Shown: positions 15,849 through 24,515, numbered from the stretch's first letter. The stretch is 64,000 bases of DNA from Autumnicola lenta (GCF_031846515.1 NZ_JAVRHO010000004.1:124001-188000); one strand, 5' to 3'. Program-made: numbers and translations. Notes: generated by a model from the sequence alone, not told the origin.

Positions 15849-16886
15849 ATGCTGGATTTTATAGTTGTTGGAGCCGCACAGGCCGGTTTGTCCATGGCTT
15901 ACTACTTAAAAAAACTGAATAAAAATTTTCTTCTGGTAGATAAAGAAAGTGCCATAGGTTCTTCCTGGCGCAATCGCTGGGATTCGCTCACCCTTTTTAC
16001 ACCTTCTGAATTTAATAATCTTCCGGGCCTCGGTTTTCCCGGCCCCAGAGGTCATTATCCTTCAAAGGATGAGGTAGCCAAATACTTTGAAGCTTACGTG
16101 AAAGAATACAATTTTCCGGTTCAATTCGACACATTCATAGAAAAGATTACCCGTAAAGAAGATCATTTCCTTCTGAAAAGTCCGCAGGGGAACTTAAGGT
16201 CGAAAAATGTAATTATTGGCACCGGACCTTTTCATATACCCTACATTCCACCATTTTCTGAAAAAATTAATCCCGAAATTTTTCAGGTTCATAGTAATTA
16301 CTATAAAAACCCGGGTCAACTTCAGAAGGGAAAAACGATGGTGGTTGGTGCGGGAGATTCGGGTTTTCAGATTCTAGACGAAATATCTCAGCGAAGAAAT
16401 AGTGTATATTTTTCCGGAACAAGCAACGTGAGACTCCTTCCGCAGGAAATTCTGGGAAAAACATTATTCTGGTGGCTCAAAAAAACCGGAATCCTTGGCT
16501 TCAGTAAAGATTCATGGATAGGAAAAAAATTAAGCACATCCAGGCAGCCAATTATTGGAACCGACATAAAGGAAATCCTGCGCCGGGAAAATGTAAACCT
16601 AGTAGGCAAGGTTAAAGATGCTGAAGGAAAAACTATATATACTGAAAATAAAGAAATAACCGACTTAAAAAATATCGTCTGGGCAACGGGTTATCGTCCC
16701 AACTTCGAGTGGATTGAAGGACTGGAACTTAGAGAAAATGGTTATCCTAAACATTATCGCGGAGTAAGTAATATTAACGGACTCTATTTTATCGGGCTGC
16801 CCTGGCTCTACACCCGCGGCTCTGCCACCCTTGGCGGAATAAAAAAGGATGCCAAATATCTCGCAAACTATATTTCCAAAGCATAA
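15849..16886 (+). CDS. Flavin-containing monooxygenase-like NAD(P)/FAD oxidoreductase
   Basis: 345 residues with two Rossmann motifs: FAD-binding 'FIVVGAAQAGLSMAYYL' at 4-20 (an unusual GAAQAG in place of GAGPAG) and NADPH-binding 'MVVGAGDSGFQILDEI' around 163-178. 'WRNRWDSLTLFTP' and 'WATGYRPNFEWI' are typical of the class B monooxygenase/YUC-like group, and 'SATLGGIKKDAKYLA' closes the FAD site. It likely oxygenates a nucleophilic nitrogen or sulfur compound or an organic acid; the specific substrate is unknown. Monocistronic. Confidence 0.9.
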   Translation: MLDFIVVGAAQAGLSMAYYLKKLNKNFLLVDKESAIGSSWRNRWDSLTLFTPSEFNNLPGLGFPGPRGHYPSKDEVAKYFEAYVKEYNFPVQFDTFIEKITRKEDHFLLKSPQGNLRSKNVIIGTGPFHIPYIPPFSEKINPEIFQVHSNYYKNPGQLQKGKTMVVGAGDSGFQILDEISQRRNSVYFSGTSNVRLLPQEILGKTLFWWLKKTGILGFSKDSWIGKKLSTSRQPIIGTDIKEILRRENVNLVGKVKDAEGKTIYTENKEITDLKNIVWATGYRPNFEWIEGLELRENGYPKHYRGVSNINGLYFIGLPWLYTRGSATLGGIKKDAKYLANYISKA

Positions 16887-17013
16887 TTTTTTGGGGCTAA
16901 TCTCAGCACAAAGACTTGGGGAAATAGTTTCAACTAAAGTTAAAGTACCTTTAAAGGCTTTTGATAACCAACCTCTTTCCTGTAATTTGACTTAAAATAG
17001 GAAAAAAGTAGAC

Positions 17014-17916
17014 ATGTCTGAGCACGTTAGAGAAATTAAAGGAGTAAAATCACCAACAAAAATAAAAGGCTCGGGATGGAAAGATATCGTTCTTAATGTA
17101 AAAGATCAAATTGCCGAAGACAATGTTTCGATCGTATCTGCCGGTGTTGCTTTTTATGCATTTCTTGCCGTTTTTCCTGCAATCCTGTCGCTCATCTCCA
17201 TTTACGGACTCGCGGTTAGCCCGGAGCAAATACAAAATCAATTGTCGCAATTATCAGGAATGATGCCCCAGGAAGCCTTCGGTATACTGGAAAGCCAAAT
17301 AGAGAATTTCATGTCCACATCGGGAAAAACCCTTGGCTGGGGAACAGCACTGGGTATTCTGTTTAGTTTATGGAGTGCCAATAAAGGCACAAAATCTTTG
17401 TTTATAGGGGTAGATATCGCTTACGGGACAGATGAACCCCGCGGTTTTATTAAGGAGAACGCACTTGCACTGCTGTTCACTTTAGGAGCCGTTATCCTCG
17501 TGATAATAAGTATGGCGCTTATTGTTGCTTATCCTGCCATTGTACACATGCTGGGGCTTCCTTCAGGAATCGAGACTTTAATTGGCTGGGGACGCTGGTT
17601 ACTACTTGCAGCCATCGTGGTTTTCTTTCTCTCCCTGGTTTACAAATACGCACCTCCCCGAACAACTCCTGCTTTTAAATGGGTTTTGCCGGGAGCACTT
17701 TTAGCCACAATTTTATGGCTGGTCGCCTCCTGGGGCTTCTCGTATTACGTTAGTAACTTTGGGAGTTATGGCGAAGTTTACGGCTCAATTTCTGCGGTAG
17801 TTGTGCTCCTTATGTGGCTTTTTCTTACCAGCTTTATCATCCTTCTTGGAGCTGAATTAAATTCGGAAACAGAAAAACATGTCCGGAAAAAAGGTTTTGG
17901 TGCTATCAAGAAATAA
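17014..17916 (+). CDS. YihY/BrkB family inner-membrane protein
   Basis: 300 residues with six membrane helices. Family hallmarks include 'DNVSIVSAGVAFYAFLAVFPAILSLISIYGL' in the first helix pair, 'LGWGTALGILFSLWSANKGTKSLFIGVDIAYG' and 'YKYAPPRTTPAFKWVLPGALLATILWLVASWGFSYYVSNFGSYGEVYGSISAVVVLLMWLFLTSFIILLGAELN'. Despite the old names (RNase BN, BrkB) these are membrane proteins of unclear function, possibly transporters. Monocistronic. Confidence 0.94.
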   Translation: MSEHVREIKGVKSPTKIKGSGWKDIVLNVKDQIAEDNVSIVSAGVAFYAFLAVFPAILSLISIYGLAVSPEQIQNQLSQLSGMMPQEAFGILESQIENFMSTSGKTLGWGTALGILFSLWSANKGTKSLFIGVDIAYGTDEPRGFIKENALALLFTLGAVILVIISMALIVAYPAIVHMLGLPSGIETLIGWGRWLLLAAIVVFFLSLVYKYAPPRTTPAFKWVLPGALLATILWLVASWGFSYYVSNFGSYGEVYGSISAVVVLLMWLFLTSFIILLGAELNSETEKHVRKKGFGAIKK

Positions 17917-17933
17917 TTTTTTTCCGAATTTAC

Positions 17934-17959
17934 AGATCGAAAATTGCGATTTTTAGGGT
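17934..17959. repeat. Dispersed hairpin motif, copy 3 (TGCC orientation)
   Basis: GATC, GAAAAT, TGCG, ATTTTTAGG, 18 bp after the brkB-like stop codon. A second, weaker copy (AACAAT, TGCC, ATTTTTGGAC) is at 18134-18161, followed by AAAATGCCAATTTTC at 18167-18181. Confidence 0.65.
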
Positions 17960-17980
17960 GTCTCTTTATTGTTATTTTTA

Positions 17981-18095
17981 TTCTGAAGTTATTCAGAATC
18001 TACGGAAGAATTGCTCCTTCAATATAAATTTAGCCGAAGCAAAACCAGAGAGCGAAAATGTTATTTATCCTGAAGTAATTCAGGATCTACGGAAG
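17981..18095. repeat. Two CTGAA/TTCAG palindromic repeats
   Basis: TTCTGAAGTTATTCAGAA (17981-17998) and TCCTGAAGTAATTCAGGA (18068-18085), both followed by TCTACGGAAG. They are the same kind of dispersed intergenic repeat as the common CCTGAA...TTCAGGATCT elements of bacterial genomes. Their arms co-vary (TTCTGAA/TTCAGAA versus TCCTGAA/TTCAGGA), so the palindrome is maintained. Together with the hairpin motifs they fill the 329-bp gap 17917-18245. Confidence 0.7.
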
Positions 18096-18133
18096 TTTTT
18101 CCTTTCAGGATGAATTAACGGAAATAAATCTAC

Positions 18134-18161
18134 AGGTCAACAATTGCCATTTTTGGACGTC
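18134..18161. repeat. Dispersed hairpin motif, copy 4
   Basis: Outer GGTC and GGAC flank AACAAT, TGCC and ATTTTT. It lies 22 bp before the hemL terminator, reading from the plus strand. Confidence 0.6.
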
Positions 18162-18182
18162 TTCTTAAAATGCCAATTTTCA

Positions 18183-18213
18183 ACAAAAAACCCCGAAAGT
18201 AAACTTCCGGGGA
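18183..18213 (-). terminator. hemL terminator
   Basis: On the minus strand CCCCGGAAG pairs with CTTTCGGGG around a short loop (one mismatch) and is followed by TTTTTTGTTG. It lies 33 bp after the hemL stop codon. Confidence 0.9.
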
Positions 18214-18245
18214 TCATGTTTTACAACTACAAGAAATTCTGAATA

Positions 18246-19535
18246 TTAAAGATTTTTCGCTACTTTTTCTACTGCGGCAATAGTTTTGTCCAGATCCTCA
18301 TACGACAATGCTTCGCTTATAAACCAGGTTTCAAACGCACTTGGCGCTATGTAAATCCCGTTTTCCAGCAATCCGTGAAAGAATTTATTAAATTTCCCAT
18401 TCGATGCGGCCGCAGTTGCAGAAGCAAAATCGACTACAGGCTCTTCAGAAAAATGAACCGAAATCATCGAACCAATCCTGTTAATCGTATGCGGAACATT
18501 ATTTTCTTCTAAAGCTTTTTCTATTCCTTTATGTAAATACTCCGTTTTTTCGTCTATGCTTTTATAGATTTCAGGATTATCCTGTAACTCCTGAAGCATT
18601 GCCAAACCGGCTGCCATTGCAAGAGGATTCCCACTTAAGGTTCCTGCCTGATACACCGGTCCAACCGGTGCAAGATAATCCATGATTTCGTTACGCGCGG
18701 CAAATGCTCCAACCGGGAGTCCACCGCCAATCACCTTCCCAAAACACACAATATCGGCTTTTACATTCAGTCTTTCCTGGACTCCACCCTGTGCAAGCCT
18801 GAATCCGGACATTACCTCATCAAAAATCAGCAGAATATCATTGGCATCACAAAGCTCTCTAAGTCCTTCCAAAAACCCTTCTTTAGGCGGAATGCAGCCC
18901 ATATTTCCCGGGACAGGTTCGATGATCAAACAGGCAATTTCATCTTTATTGGCGTCAATTAATTGTTGTACGCTTTCCAGATTGTTATAAGTGGCAAGCA
19001 AAGTGTCTTTTGCAGTCCCTTCAGTAACGCCGGGACTATTTGGTGTTCCAAAAGTAATTGCACCGCTTCCCGCCTGTATCAAAAAGCTATCGCTGTGGCC
19101 GTGATAACAACCCGAAAATTTGATGATTTTCTCCTTTCCGGAGAAACCACGGGCAAGACGTACGGCACTCATACAGGCTTCGGTTCCGGAATTTACCATT
19201 CTTATTTTATCAATATTCGGAACCATTTTTACTGCCAGTTCCGCTATTTTGGTTTCGAGTTCGGTTGGAGTTCCAAAAGAAGTTCCTTTTTTCGCTCTTT
19301 CAATTAGTGCATCAATAACCGGTTTGTGGGCATGTCCTAAAATAAGCGGCCCCCAGGAATTAATATAATCGATAAGCTCATTGCCATCTTCATCATAAAT
19401 ATAGGCTCCCTTTGCTTCTTTTATAAAAATAGGATCTCCGCCCACCGCTTTAAAGGCGCGAACAGGAGAATTTACTCCTCCGGGAATTACTTTTTGAGCT
19501 GAAGCGAATAATTCGCTGCTTCTTTTATAAATCAT
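18246..19535 (-). CDS. hemL: Glutamate-1-semialdehyde 2,1-aminomutase
   Basis: 429 residues, standard length. Start 'RSSELFASAQKVIPGGVNSPVRAFKAVGG', 'WGPLILGHAHKPV', 'VNSGTEACMSAVRLARGFSGKEKIIKFSGCYHGHSDSFLI' and the PLP lysine in 'CFGKVIGGGLPVGAFAA' (about residue 265) are diagnostic of HemL. It makes 5-aminolevulinate for heme in the C5 pathway. The window also holds hemW, but the two are 15 kb apart and not co-transcribed. Confidence 0.97.
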   Translation of the reverse strand: MIYKRSSELFASAQKVIPGGVNSPVRAFKAVGGDPIFIKEAKGAYIYDEDGNELIDYINSWGPLILGHAHKPVIDALIERAKKGTSFGTPTELETKIAELAVKMVPNIDKIRMVNSGTEACMSAVRLARGFSGKEKIIKFSGCYHGHSDSFLIQAGSGAITFGTPNSPGVTEGTAKDTLLATYNNLESVQQLIDANKDEIACLIIEPVPGNMGCIPPKEGFLEGLRELCDANDILLIFDEVMSGFRLAQGGVQERLNVKADIVCFGKVIGGGLPVGAFAARNEIMDYLAPVGPVYQAGTLSGNPLAMAAGLAMLQELQDNPEIYKSIDEKTEYLHKGIEKALEENNVPHTINRIGSMISVHFSEEPVVDFASATAAASNGKFNKFFHGLLENGIYIAPSAFETWFISEALSYEDLDKTIAAVEKVAKNL

Positions 19536-19553
19536 AAATACGGCATTCTGTGA

Positions 19554-20348
19554 TTAATTAATGTACAATAACTGACCTATGGAAATAGTGGTGCCATCGA
19601 GATCGTTAGATCGCTGCAATTCTGCGACCGTAGTGCTATAGCGCTTTGCTATAGAATATAGGGTATCACCTTTTTTAACAATATGCGTGGTATTTGCCCT
19701 TTCATCAGAAACATCTGCGTAAGTTCCGGACGGTTTTCCCAGTACTTCTTCATCAAAGCGGTAAAGCTGATATCTTTCAATCAAGTCAATAAGCTTATTT
19801 GGATATTTACGATCTGTGGCATAACCAGCTCTTTTTAGACCTCTTGCCCAGCCTTTGTAATCATCGATATCAAGTTCAAATAATTCGGCATAACGTCGTC
19901 TTTCCGCCAGGAAAAGCGAATGGTCACGATACGAATATTTTGGGTGGTTATATTTTCTGAAGCATTCCTGGCGCGCATCATCGTCGTGATAAATCTTGTT
20001 GCCGTTCCAGCCATGACATTTAATACCAAAATGATTATTTGCCGTTCTGGACAATCTGCCTTTTCCCGCTCCCGATTCCAGAATGCCCTGCGCAAGGGTA
20101 ATACTCGCCGGAATTTTATAAAGTTGCATTTCTTCCTGAGCGATTGGTCCAAACATAGCAATATACTGTTCTACACTTTCCGCATGTCCCATTGGAGCCG
20201 AAGTTCCTTCCGGAATATGACGTTTCGCATCTCCCTGCACCACTACTTCTCTTTCGGAACCGCTTTTTCCCGCCACTTTTTTCCTGCTTCCGCAGGAATA
20301 GATAAAAATACTCAGTACAAATAGTAAGAGAATCCGGTTTATCTTCAT
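19554..20348 (-). CDS. Peptidoglycan glucosaminidase lipoprotein with LysM domain
   Basis: 264 residues from the ATG at 20348; the longer frame begins at TTG. Lipobox 'LFVLSIFIYSC' predicts a lipoprotein. The glucosaminidase domain (about 55-195) has the catalytic Glu in 'TLAQGILESGAGKGRLSRTANNHFGIKC' and 'RKYNHPKYSYRDHSLFLAERRRYAELF'; the C-terminal LysM is 'HIVKKGDTLYSIAKRYSTTVAELQRSNDLDG'. It cleaves the glycan backbone of peptidoglycan, like FlgJ or AcmA. The start lies 1 bp after the upstream stop codon, so it is coupled to the PLP enzyme gene. Confidence 0.92.
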   Translation of the reverse strand: MKINRILLLFVLSIFIYSCGSRKKVAGKSGSEREVVVQGDAKRHIPEGTSAPMGHAESVEQYIAMFGPIAQEEMQLYKIPASITLAQGILESGAGKGRLSRTANNHFGIKCHGWNGNKIYHDDDARQECFRKYNHPKYSYRDHSLFLAERRRYAELFELDIDDYKGWARGLKRAGYATDRKYPNKLIDLIERYQLYRFDEEVLGKPSGTYADVSDERANTTHIVKKGDTLYSIAKRYSTTVAELQRSNDLDGTTISIGQLLYIN

Positions 20349-20349
20349 A

Positions 20350-21309
20350 TCAATCTTCAATTAAAGGTAAATTCTTTTTCGCCAGCCGCCTGTTCATCCC
20401 ACCAATTCCCTGGAGTCCGCCGGTATGTATAGCTAAAATTTTAGCGTTATCAGGAAAATAGCCATTTTTGATCATTGCAAAAATACCAAAAAGTAATTTG
20501 CTTGTATAAACGGGATCAAGCTGAATGTGATATGTTTTTTTAAAATTATTGATAAAGCTTATAAGTTCCCGGTTCACCTTTGCATATCCCCCAAAATGGA
20601 AGTGGGTCAAAATTTGCCAATTTTCGGCCTTCGTGAGCTTTTTTACTTCGGAAGTAAGAAAATCTCCCTTTAATGCTGAAAATCCGAGCACTTTTTGATC
20701 TTCAGAAGATGAATTTATTATTCCGGAAACAGTGCCTCCCGTTCCCACTGAAGTACAAATGTAATTGAAAGCTTTATCTTCGGGCTGAAGGATCTCTTCG
20801 CATCCTTTTATGGCCAATTCATTGGTTCCACCTTCCGGAACGAGATAAAAATCGCCTAATTCCTGCCTTAAAGCTTCCAGAAAGTCAGGGTTTTCCTTAT
20901 TCCGGTACGCTTCACGAGTAATGAATCTCAATTCCATTCCGCAGGAACTGGCAAACCGAAGCGTAGAGTTAAATTTTAATGTTTTCGATAAATCTGCAGC
21001 AAGTTCCTCTCCCCTAATCACTCCCACAGTGCCGATATTTGCCAATTTTCCGGCTGCAGCTGTGGCGGCGATATGGTTGGAAAATGCACCTCCAAAAGTG
21101 ACAATTTTCGGCTTTCGCTGCGCAATTGCTTCCTGAATATTATACTTCAGTTTTCTGAATTTATTTCCGGAAACTTCAGGATGTAAAAGGTCCTCTCTTT
21201 TTAAATAAACTGCAATATTTTTAGCCGAAAATTTTCCGATAAACTGGTTCGGAACAGCAGCTTCTTCTGTATTCAAAAATTCGGTCATTGCACAAAGATC
21301 AAAAAGCAT
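20350..21309 (-). CDS. D-cysteine desulfhydrase / ACC deaminase family PLP enzyme
   Basis: 319 residues (312 if the internal ATG at 21288, MTEFLNTEEA, is used). PLP lysine in 'EVSGNKFRKLKYNIQEA', 'TFGGAFSNHIAATAAAG' and the phosphate loop 'SVGTGGTVSGI' are typical of the tryptophan-synthase-beta-like fold of ACC deaminase and D-cysteine desulfhydrase. 'LAIHTGGLQGIGGMN' closes the active site. Motifs do not decide between the two activities; Bacteroidota copies are usually called ACC deaminase/D-cysteine desulfhydrase. It shares a transcript with the glucosaminidase gene, a link without an obvious metabolic reason. Confidence 0.9.
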   Translation of the reverse strand: MLFDLCAMTEFLNTEEAAVPNQFIGKFSAKNIAVYLKREDLLHPEVSGNKFRKLKYNIQEAIAQRKPKIVTFGGAFSNHIAATAAAGKLANIGTVGVIRGEELAADLSKTLKFNSTLRFASSCGMELRFITREAYRNKENPDFLEALRQELGDFYLVPEGGTNELAIKGCEEILQPEDKAFNYICTSVGTGGTVSGIINSSSEDQKVLGFSALKGDFLTSEVKKLTKAENWQILTHFHFGGYAKVNRELISFINNFKKTYHIQLDPVYTSKLLFGIFAMIKNGYFPDNAKILAIHTGGLQGIGGMNRRLAKKNLPLIED

Positions 21310-21329
21310 AGGATGTAAAACAATGAATG

Positions 21330-21656
21330 TTACAGATAATTTAAAAAGGCCCAGAATCTTCTTCGGTTTAAATACTGCGAGTCACTTTCCATTTTATAAG
21401 CCTCCCGCTCAAAACTTATATTCCTGTAGGCTTTATAGGTGCTTTTGTACTTCAGTAAACGAATAAAAAATTCCGCAAAATACCAGATATAGAAGAAAAT
21501 CAGGAGCAGCTCCAGTTGTTGCCGCAAATGAATGCGCTCGTGATTTATAAAAAGTCGGTCGTCTTTGAGCCATGCATACTTTACAATCACAAATGGCCAG
21601 ATGCTAACGCCTTTAAAGCCTTTGCCAAGCAAATATTTGTTAACGACCAGAATCAT
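21330..21656 (-). CDS. Small membrane protein with HExxH-like motif
   Basis: 108 residues. The core 'INHERIHLRQQLELLLIFFYIWYFAEFFIRLL' holds a His-Glu-Arg-Ile-His zinc-protease-like motif immediately before a membrane helix. 'AYRNISFEREAYKMESDSQYLNRR' follows with a conserved-looking FEREAY segment, in which Glu could be the third metal ligand. This resembles a minimal M56-like peptidase core, but the protein is far shorter than BlaR1. It is convergent in no operon: it lies 20 bp downstream of nothing on its strand and divergent from the DUF5522 gene by 31 bp. Confidence 0.75.
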   Translation of the reverse strand: MILVVNKYLLGKGFKGVSIWPFVIVKYAWLKDDRLFINHERIHLRQQLELLLIFFYIWYFAEFFIRLLKYKSTYKAYRNISFEREAYKMESDSQYLNRRRFWAFLNYL

Positions 21657-21687
21657 ACTTTCAAGATAAGAATTGTATTTTTGTGCT

Positions 21688-21858
21688 ATGAGTTTTTTTA
21701 AGAAAAAAATTCCGTTAGAAGAGGGTGATTATTATCTCACGCCCGAAGGATACAGGTGTTTTACCGAGCAATACCACCTAAAAAGAGGCTATTGCTGTGA
21801 GAGTGGATGCCGGCACTGCCCGTATGGTTACAACAAAAAAACCAACCGACAGGACTAG
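21688..21858 (+). CDS. DUF5522 family small cysteine-rich protein
   Basis: 56 residues from the ATG at 21688 (MSFFKKKIPLEEGDYY...); a 5-residue extension to 21673 is less likely. The compact sequence 'GDYYLTPEGYRCFTEQYHLKRG' then 'CCESGCRHCPYGY' matches DUF5522, whose Cys-x-x-x-Cys-x-x-Cys arrangement probably binds a metal. No function is known. Its start is close to the divergent HExxH-type gene. Confidence 0.85.
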   Translation: MSFFKKKIPLEEGDYYLTPEGYRCFTEQYHLKRGYCCESGCRHCPYGYNKKTNRQD

Positions 21859-22091
21859 AATTCCTGTCTGGGATTGCCTGCAGCAGCAAAATCTTCTGAG
21901 TCGGCATGATTTTTGAGCCTTTTTTCCTGAGTGAAAAGCTTTTCTGTGCTGCTTTACCTGGTTGTGAAATAGATTTGTAACGCAACGATTTTTAACCACG
22001 CCAGAGAAAACAGGAGATACTCAAAATTCTTTTTATACAGATTTTTTGCTCCAAATGAGAGTTAGAAACATATTATCAAAATTATACACCT

Positions 22092-22637
22092 ATGAAAATC
22101 CTTAAATTTACACCGTTCCTGTTGCTTTTTACAGTTTTGCTTACTTCCTGCAGCACCGTAAGAGTAGCTTCAGATTACGATCGCGAAGCAAATTTTAATT
22201 CTTATAACAGCTTTGCCTTTTTTAAGCCGGGAATCGATCGCGCAGAGATTTCTGACCTGGACAAGAAAAGAATACTAAGGGCAATTGAACAGGAAATGAT
22301 TTCAAAAGGATTTACAAAATCTGACAATCCTGATCTTTTAGTGAGTATCTTCACGAAAACCAATGAGAACATTAATGTTTATCAAAATAACATGATGCCC
22401 GGCTGGGGTTATGGTTGGGGATGGAGCCCGTGGTACTGGGGAAGCGGTTACAATACGGTAAACCGAACCAGCGAAGGAACTTTATATCTCGATCTAATTG
22501 ATGCTGAATCTAAAGAACTTGTATGGCAGGGAATGGGAACCGCCGCTCTTGCTGAGAAGGTTGAAAGAAAGCAGGAGAGAATAAATGAAATTGTTTCAAA
22601 GATCCTGGAGAAATATCCTCCCGGAGCAGAAAAGTAG
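22092..22637 (+). CDS. DUF4136 lipoprotein
   Basis: 181 residues. Lipobox 'LLFTVLLTSCSTV'. The DUF4136 pattern 'VRVASDYDREANFNSYNSFAFFKPG', then 'RRILRAIEQEMISKGFTKSDNPDLLVSIFTK' (here KKRILRAIEQEM) and 'YLDLIDAESKELVWQGMGTA' is clear. A Gly/Trp-rich loop ('GWGYGWGWSPWYWGSGY') is typical. It is an envelope lipoprotein of unknown function. Monocistronic, with a strong terminator. Confidence 0.93.
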   Translation: MKILKFTPFLLLFTVLLTSCSTVRVASDYDREANFNSYNSFAFFKPGIDRAEISDLDKKRILRAIEQEMISKGFTKSDNPDLLVSIFTKTNENINVYQNNMMPGWGYGWGWSPWYWGSGYNTVNRTSEGTLYLDLIDAESKELVWQGMGTAALAEKVERKQERINEIVSKILEKYPPGAEK

Positions 22638-22656
22638 TCATTGCTCAAAATATTTA

Positions 22657-22683
22657 AAAGCCTCTTTTTTAGAGGCTTTTTTT
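22657..22683 (+). terminator. DUF4136 gene terminator
   Basis: AAAAGCCTC and GAGGCTTTT form a stem around TTTTTTA, followed by a T-run (TTTTTTTA), 20 bp after the stop. Confidence 0.93.
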
Positions 22684-22757
22684 ATATCAGTAATCTCCCC
22701 TCTATATAATTTTTACTTTCTGATTTTGTATCTTTAATCGTACACATTCGACTAATT

Positions 22758-24512
22758 ATGTTGGAAAAAATTCAATCTAACGAAATACTGGACCGCCTAC
22801 CCGCGCATCTCCGGCAGTATATAAAACCACAGAATTATGAGGATTACACTTCTATAAACCAGGCGGTGTGGCGCTATGTGATGCGTAAAAATGTGAGTTA
22901 TCTCAGCAAAGTAGCGCACTCCTCATACCTCGAAGGCCTGGAGAAGACTGGTATTTCAATAGAACATATCCCGAATATGTACGGAATGAACCGTATTCTA
23001 CAGGAAATAGGCTGGGCGGCCGTTGCTGTAGATGGTTTTATTCCGCCGGCTGCATTTATGGAATTTCAGGCGTATAATGTGTTGGTGATCGCCAGTGATA
23101 TACGACAACTGGAAAACATAGAGTACACTCCCGCTCCCGACATTATTCACGAAGGTGCGGGGCACGCTCCCATCATTGCCAATCCTGAATATGCCGAGTA
23201 TCTCAGAAGGTTTGGAGAAATTGGCTGTAAAGCCATTTCCAGCTCAAAAGATTATGAGATGTACGAAGCTATACGGCATCTTTCCATTTTAAAAGAGGCT
23301 GAAGGAATTGCTGAAAAAGATATTAAGGCTGCCCAGGAAAAAGTGGATTACCTGCAGAATAATATGGGAGAGGCCAGTGAAATGGCAAAGATCAGAAATC
23401 TACACTGGTGGACGGTGGAGTACGGACTTATTGGAACTTTGGAAAACCCGAAAATTTACGGCGCCGGACTTTTATCTTCGATTGGGGAAAGTACCTGGTG
23501 TATGACCGATAATGTGAAAAAACTGCCATATACCATAGCTGCTGTAGAACAGGAATTTGATATCACCAAACCTCAGCCGCAATTGTACGTTACCCCGGAT
23601 TTTGCACATTTAAGTCAGGTTTTGGAGGAGTTCGCCAAAAAAATGGCACTGCGAACGGGAGGCTTGAAAGGCATTCAGAAATTAATAGATTCAAAGAACC
23701 TCGGCACCATTGAACTTAGCACGGGTATTCAAATTTCCGGAGATTTTTCTGAGATTATTTCCGAAGAAGGAAAACCGGTCTACGTAAGTACTTCCGGAAA
23801 AACAGCTCTTTCTTATAGAGAAAAAGAACTGGTAGGCCATGGCACCGGAAATCATCCTGACGGATTTGGTTCGCCCATAGGAAAGCTTAAGGGAATAAAT
23901 CTTGCCATTGAAGATATGAGCCCCCGGGATTTAAAAGCTTATAATATTTATGAGGGGGAAGATGTGAATCTTGAATTTGAAGGAGGGATTGTTGTAAATG
24001 GTGAAATAATCACCGGCACCAGAAATCTTCAGGGTAAAACTATACTTATTAGCTTCAGAAATTGCACAGTACGCTACGGCGATCGCATCCTCTTCAAACG
24101 CGAATGGGAAAAATATGATATGGCGGTAGGCAAAGAAGTGGTTTCCGCTTTTGCAGGACCTGCAGATGTCAATTCTTTTGACCTGATAACCCACAAAACC
24201 TCTTCAACTACAATAAAAAGTGCAAAAAATCCGGAAAAAGAAGAACTGGAAAATCTCTATGAATCTGTAAGGAACATCAGGGAAGGAAAAAATACAATGT
24301 TCTCACTTTCTGCAGCATTTGATATTGTTAAGAAGCATCATCCCAAAGACTGGCTACTTTCTGTAGAAATTTATGAGCTGGCCATTGATCAGGACCAAAA
24401 ACTGGCAAAAATAGCATTAGACCATTTGACTGCCTTGAAAAGCAAACGACCTAAAATCTCTCATTTAATAGAAAATGGAATTGAACTTGTGGATGCATCC
24501 CTTGTAAAATAG
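22758..24512 (+). CDS. Aromatic amino acid hydroxylase (phenylalanine 4-monooxygenase-like) with extra C-terminal region
   Basis: 584 residues, about twice a usual bacterial PhhA. The catalytic pterin-dependent domain covers about residues 20-310: 'MYGMNRILQEIGWAAVAVDGFIPPAAFMEFQA', iron ligands His131 and His136 in 'APDIIHEGAGHAPIIANPEYAEYLRRFGEIG', and 'WWTVEYGLIGTLENPKIYGAGLLSSIGE' with the downstream Glu/Tyr region. Residues about 330-584 are beta-rich then helical and match no domain I recognise; such long forms are known in Bacteroidota. It probably converts Phe to Tyr with tetrahydropterin and iron. Convergent with the DUF4230 gene, 3 bp apart. Confidence 0.9.
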   Translation: MLEKIQSNEILDRLPAHLRQYIKPQNYEDYTSINQAVWRYVMRKNVSYLSKVAHSSYLEGLEKTGISIEHIPNMYGMNRILQEIGWAAVAVDGFIPPAAFMEFQAYNVLVIASDIRQLENIEYTPAPDIIHEGAGHAPIIANPEYAEYLRRFGEIGCKAISSSKDYEMYEAIRHLSILKEAEGIAEKDIKAAQEKVDYLQNNMGEASEMAKIRNLHWWTVEYGLIGTLENPKIYGAGLLSSIGESTWCMTDNVKKLPYTIAAVEQEFDITKPQPQLYVTPDFAHLSQVLEEFAKKMALRTGGLKGIQKLIDSKNLGTIELSTGIQISGDFSEIISEEGKPVYVSTSGKTALSYREKELVGHGTGNHPDGFGSPIGKLKGINLAIEDMSPRDLKAYNIYEGEDVNLEFEGGIVVNGEIITGTRNLQGKTILISFRNCTVRYGDRILFKREWEKYDMAVGKEVVSAFAGPADVNSFDLITHKTSSTTIKSAKNPEKEELENLYESVRNIREGKNTMFSLSAAFDIVKKHHPKDWLLSVEIYELAIDQDQKLAKIALDHLTALKSKRPKISHLIENGIELVDASLVK

Positions 24513-24515
24513 GAG

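Noticed and set aside
20349..20360. TTG start for the glucosaminidase gene
   Set aside because: The ATG at 20348 gives a normal lipoprotein signal and sits directly after the upstream stop codon.
20605..21115. Hairpin-like AATTTTCGG strings inside the D-cysteine desulfhydrase gene
   Set aside because: They lie in a coding frame, lack the GGTC/GACC flanks and the bulge, and follow from AT-rich codons; not counted as copies of the dispersed motif.
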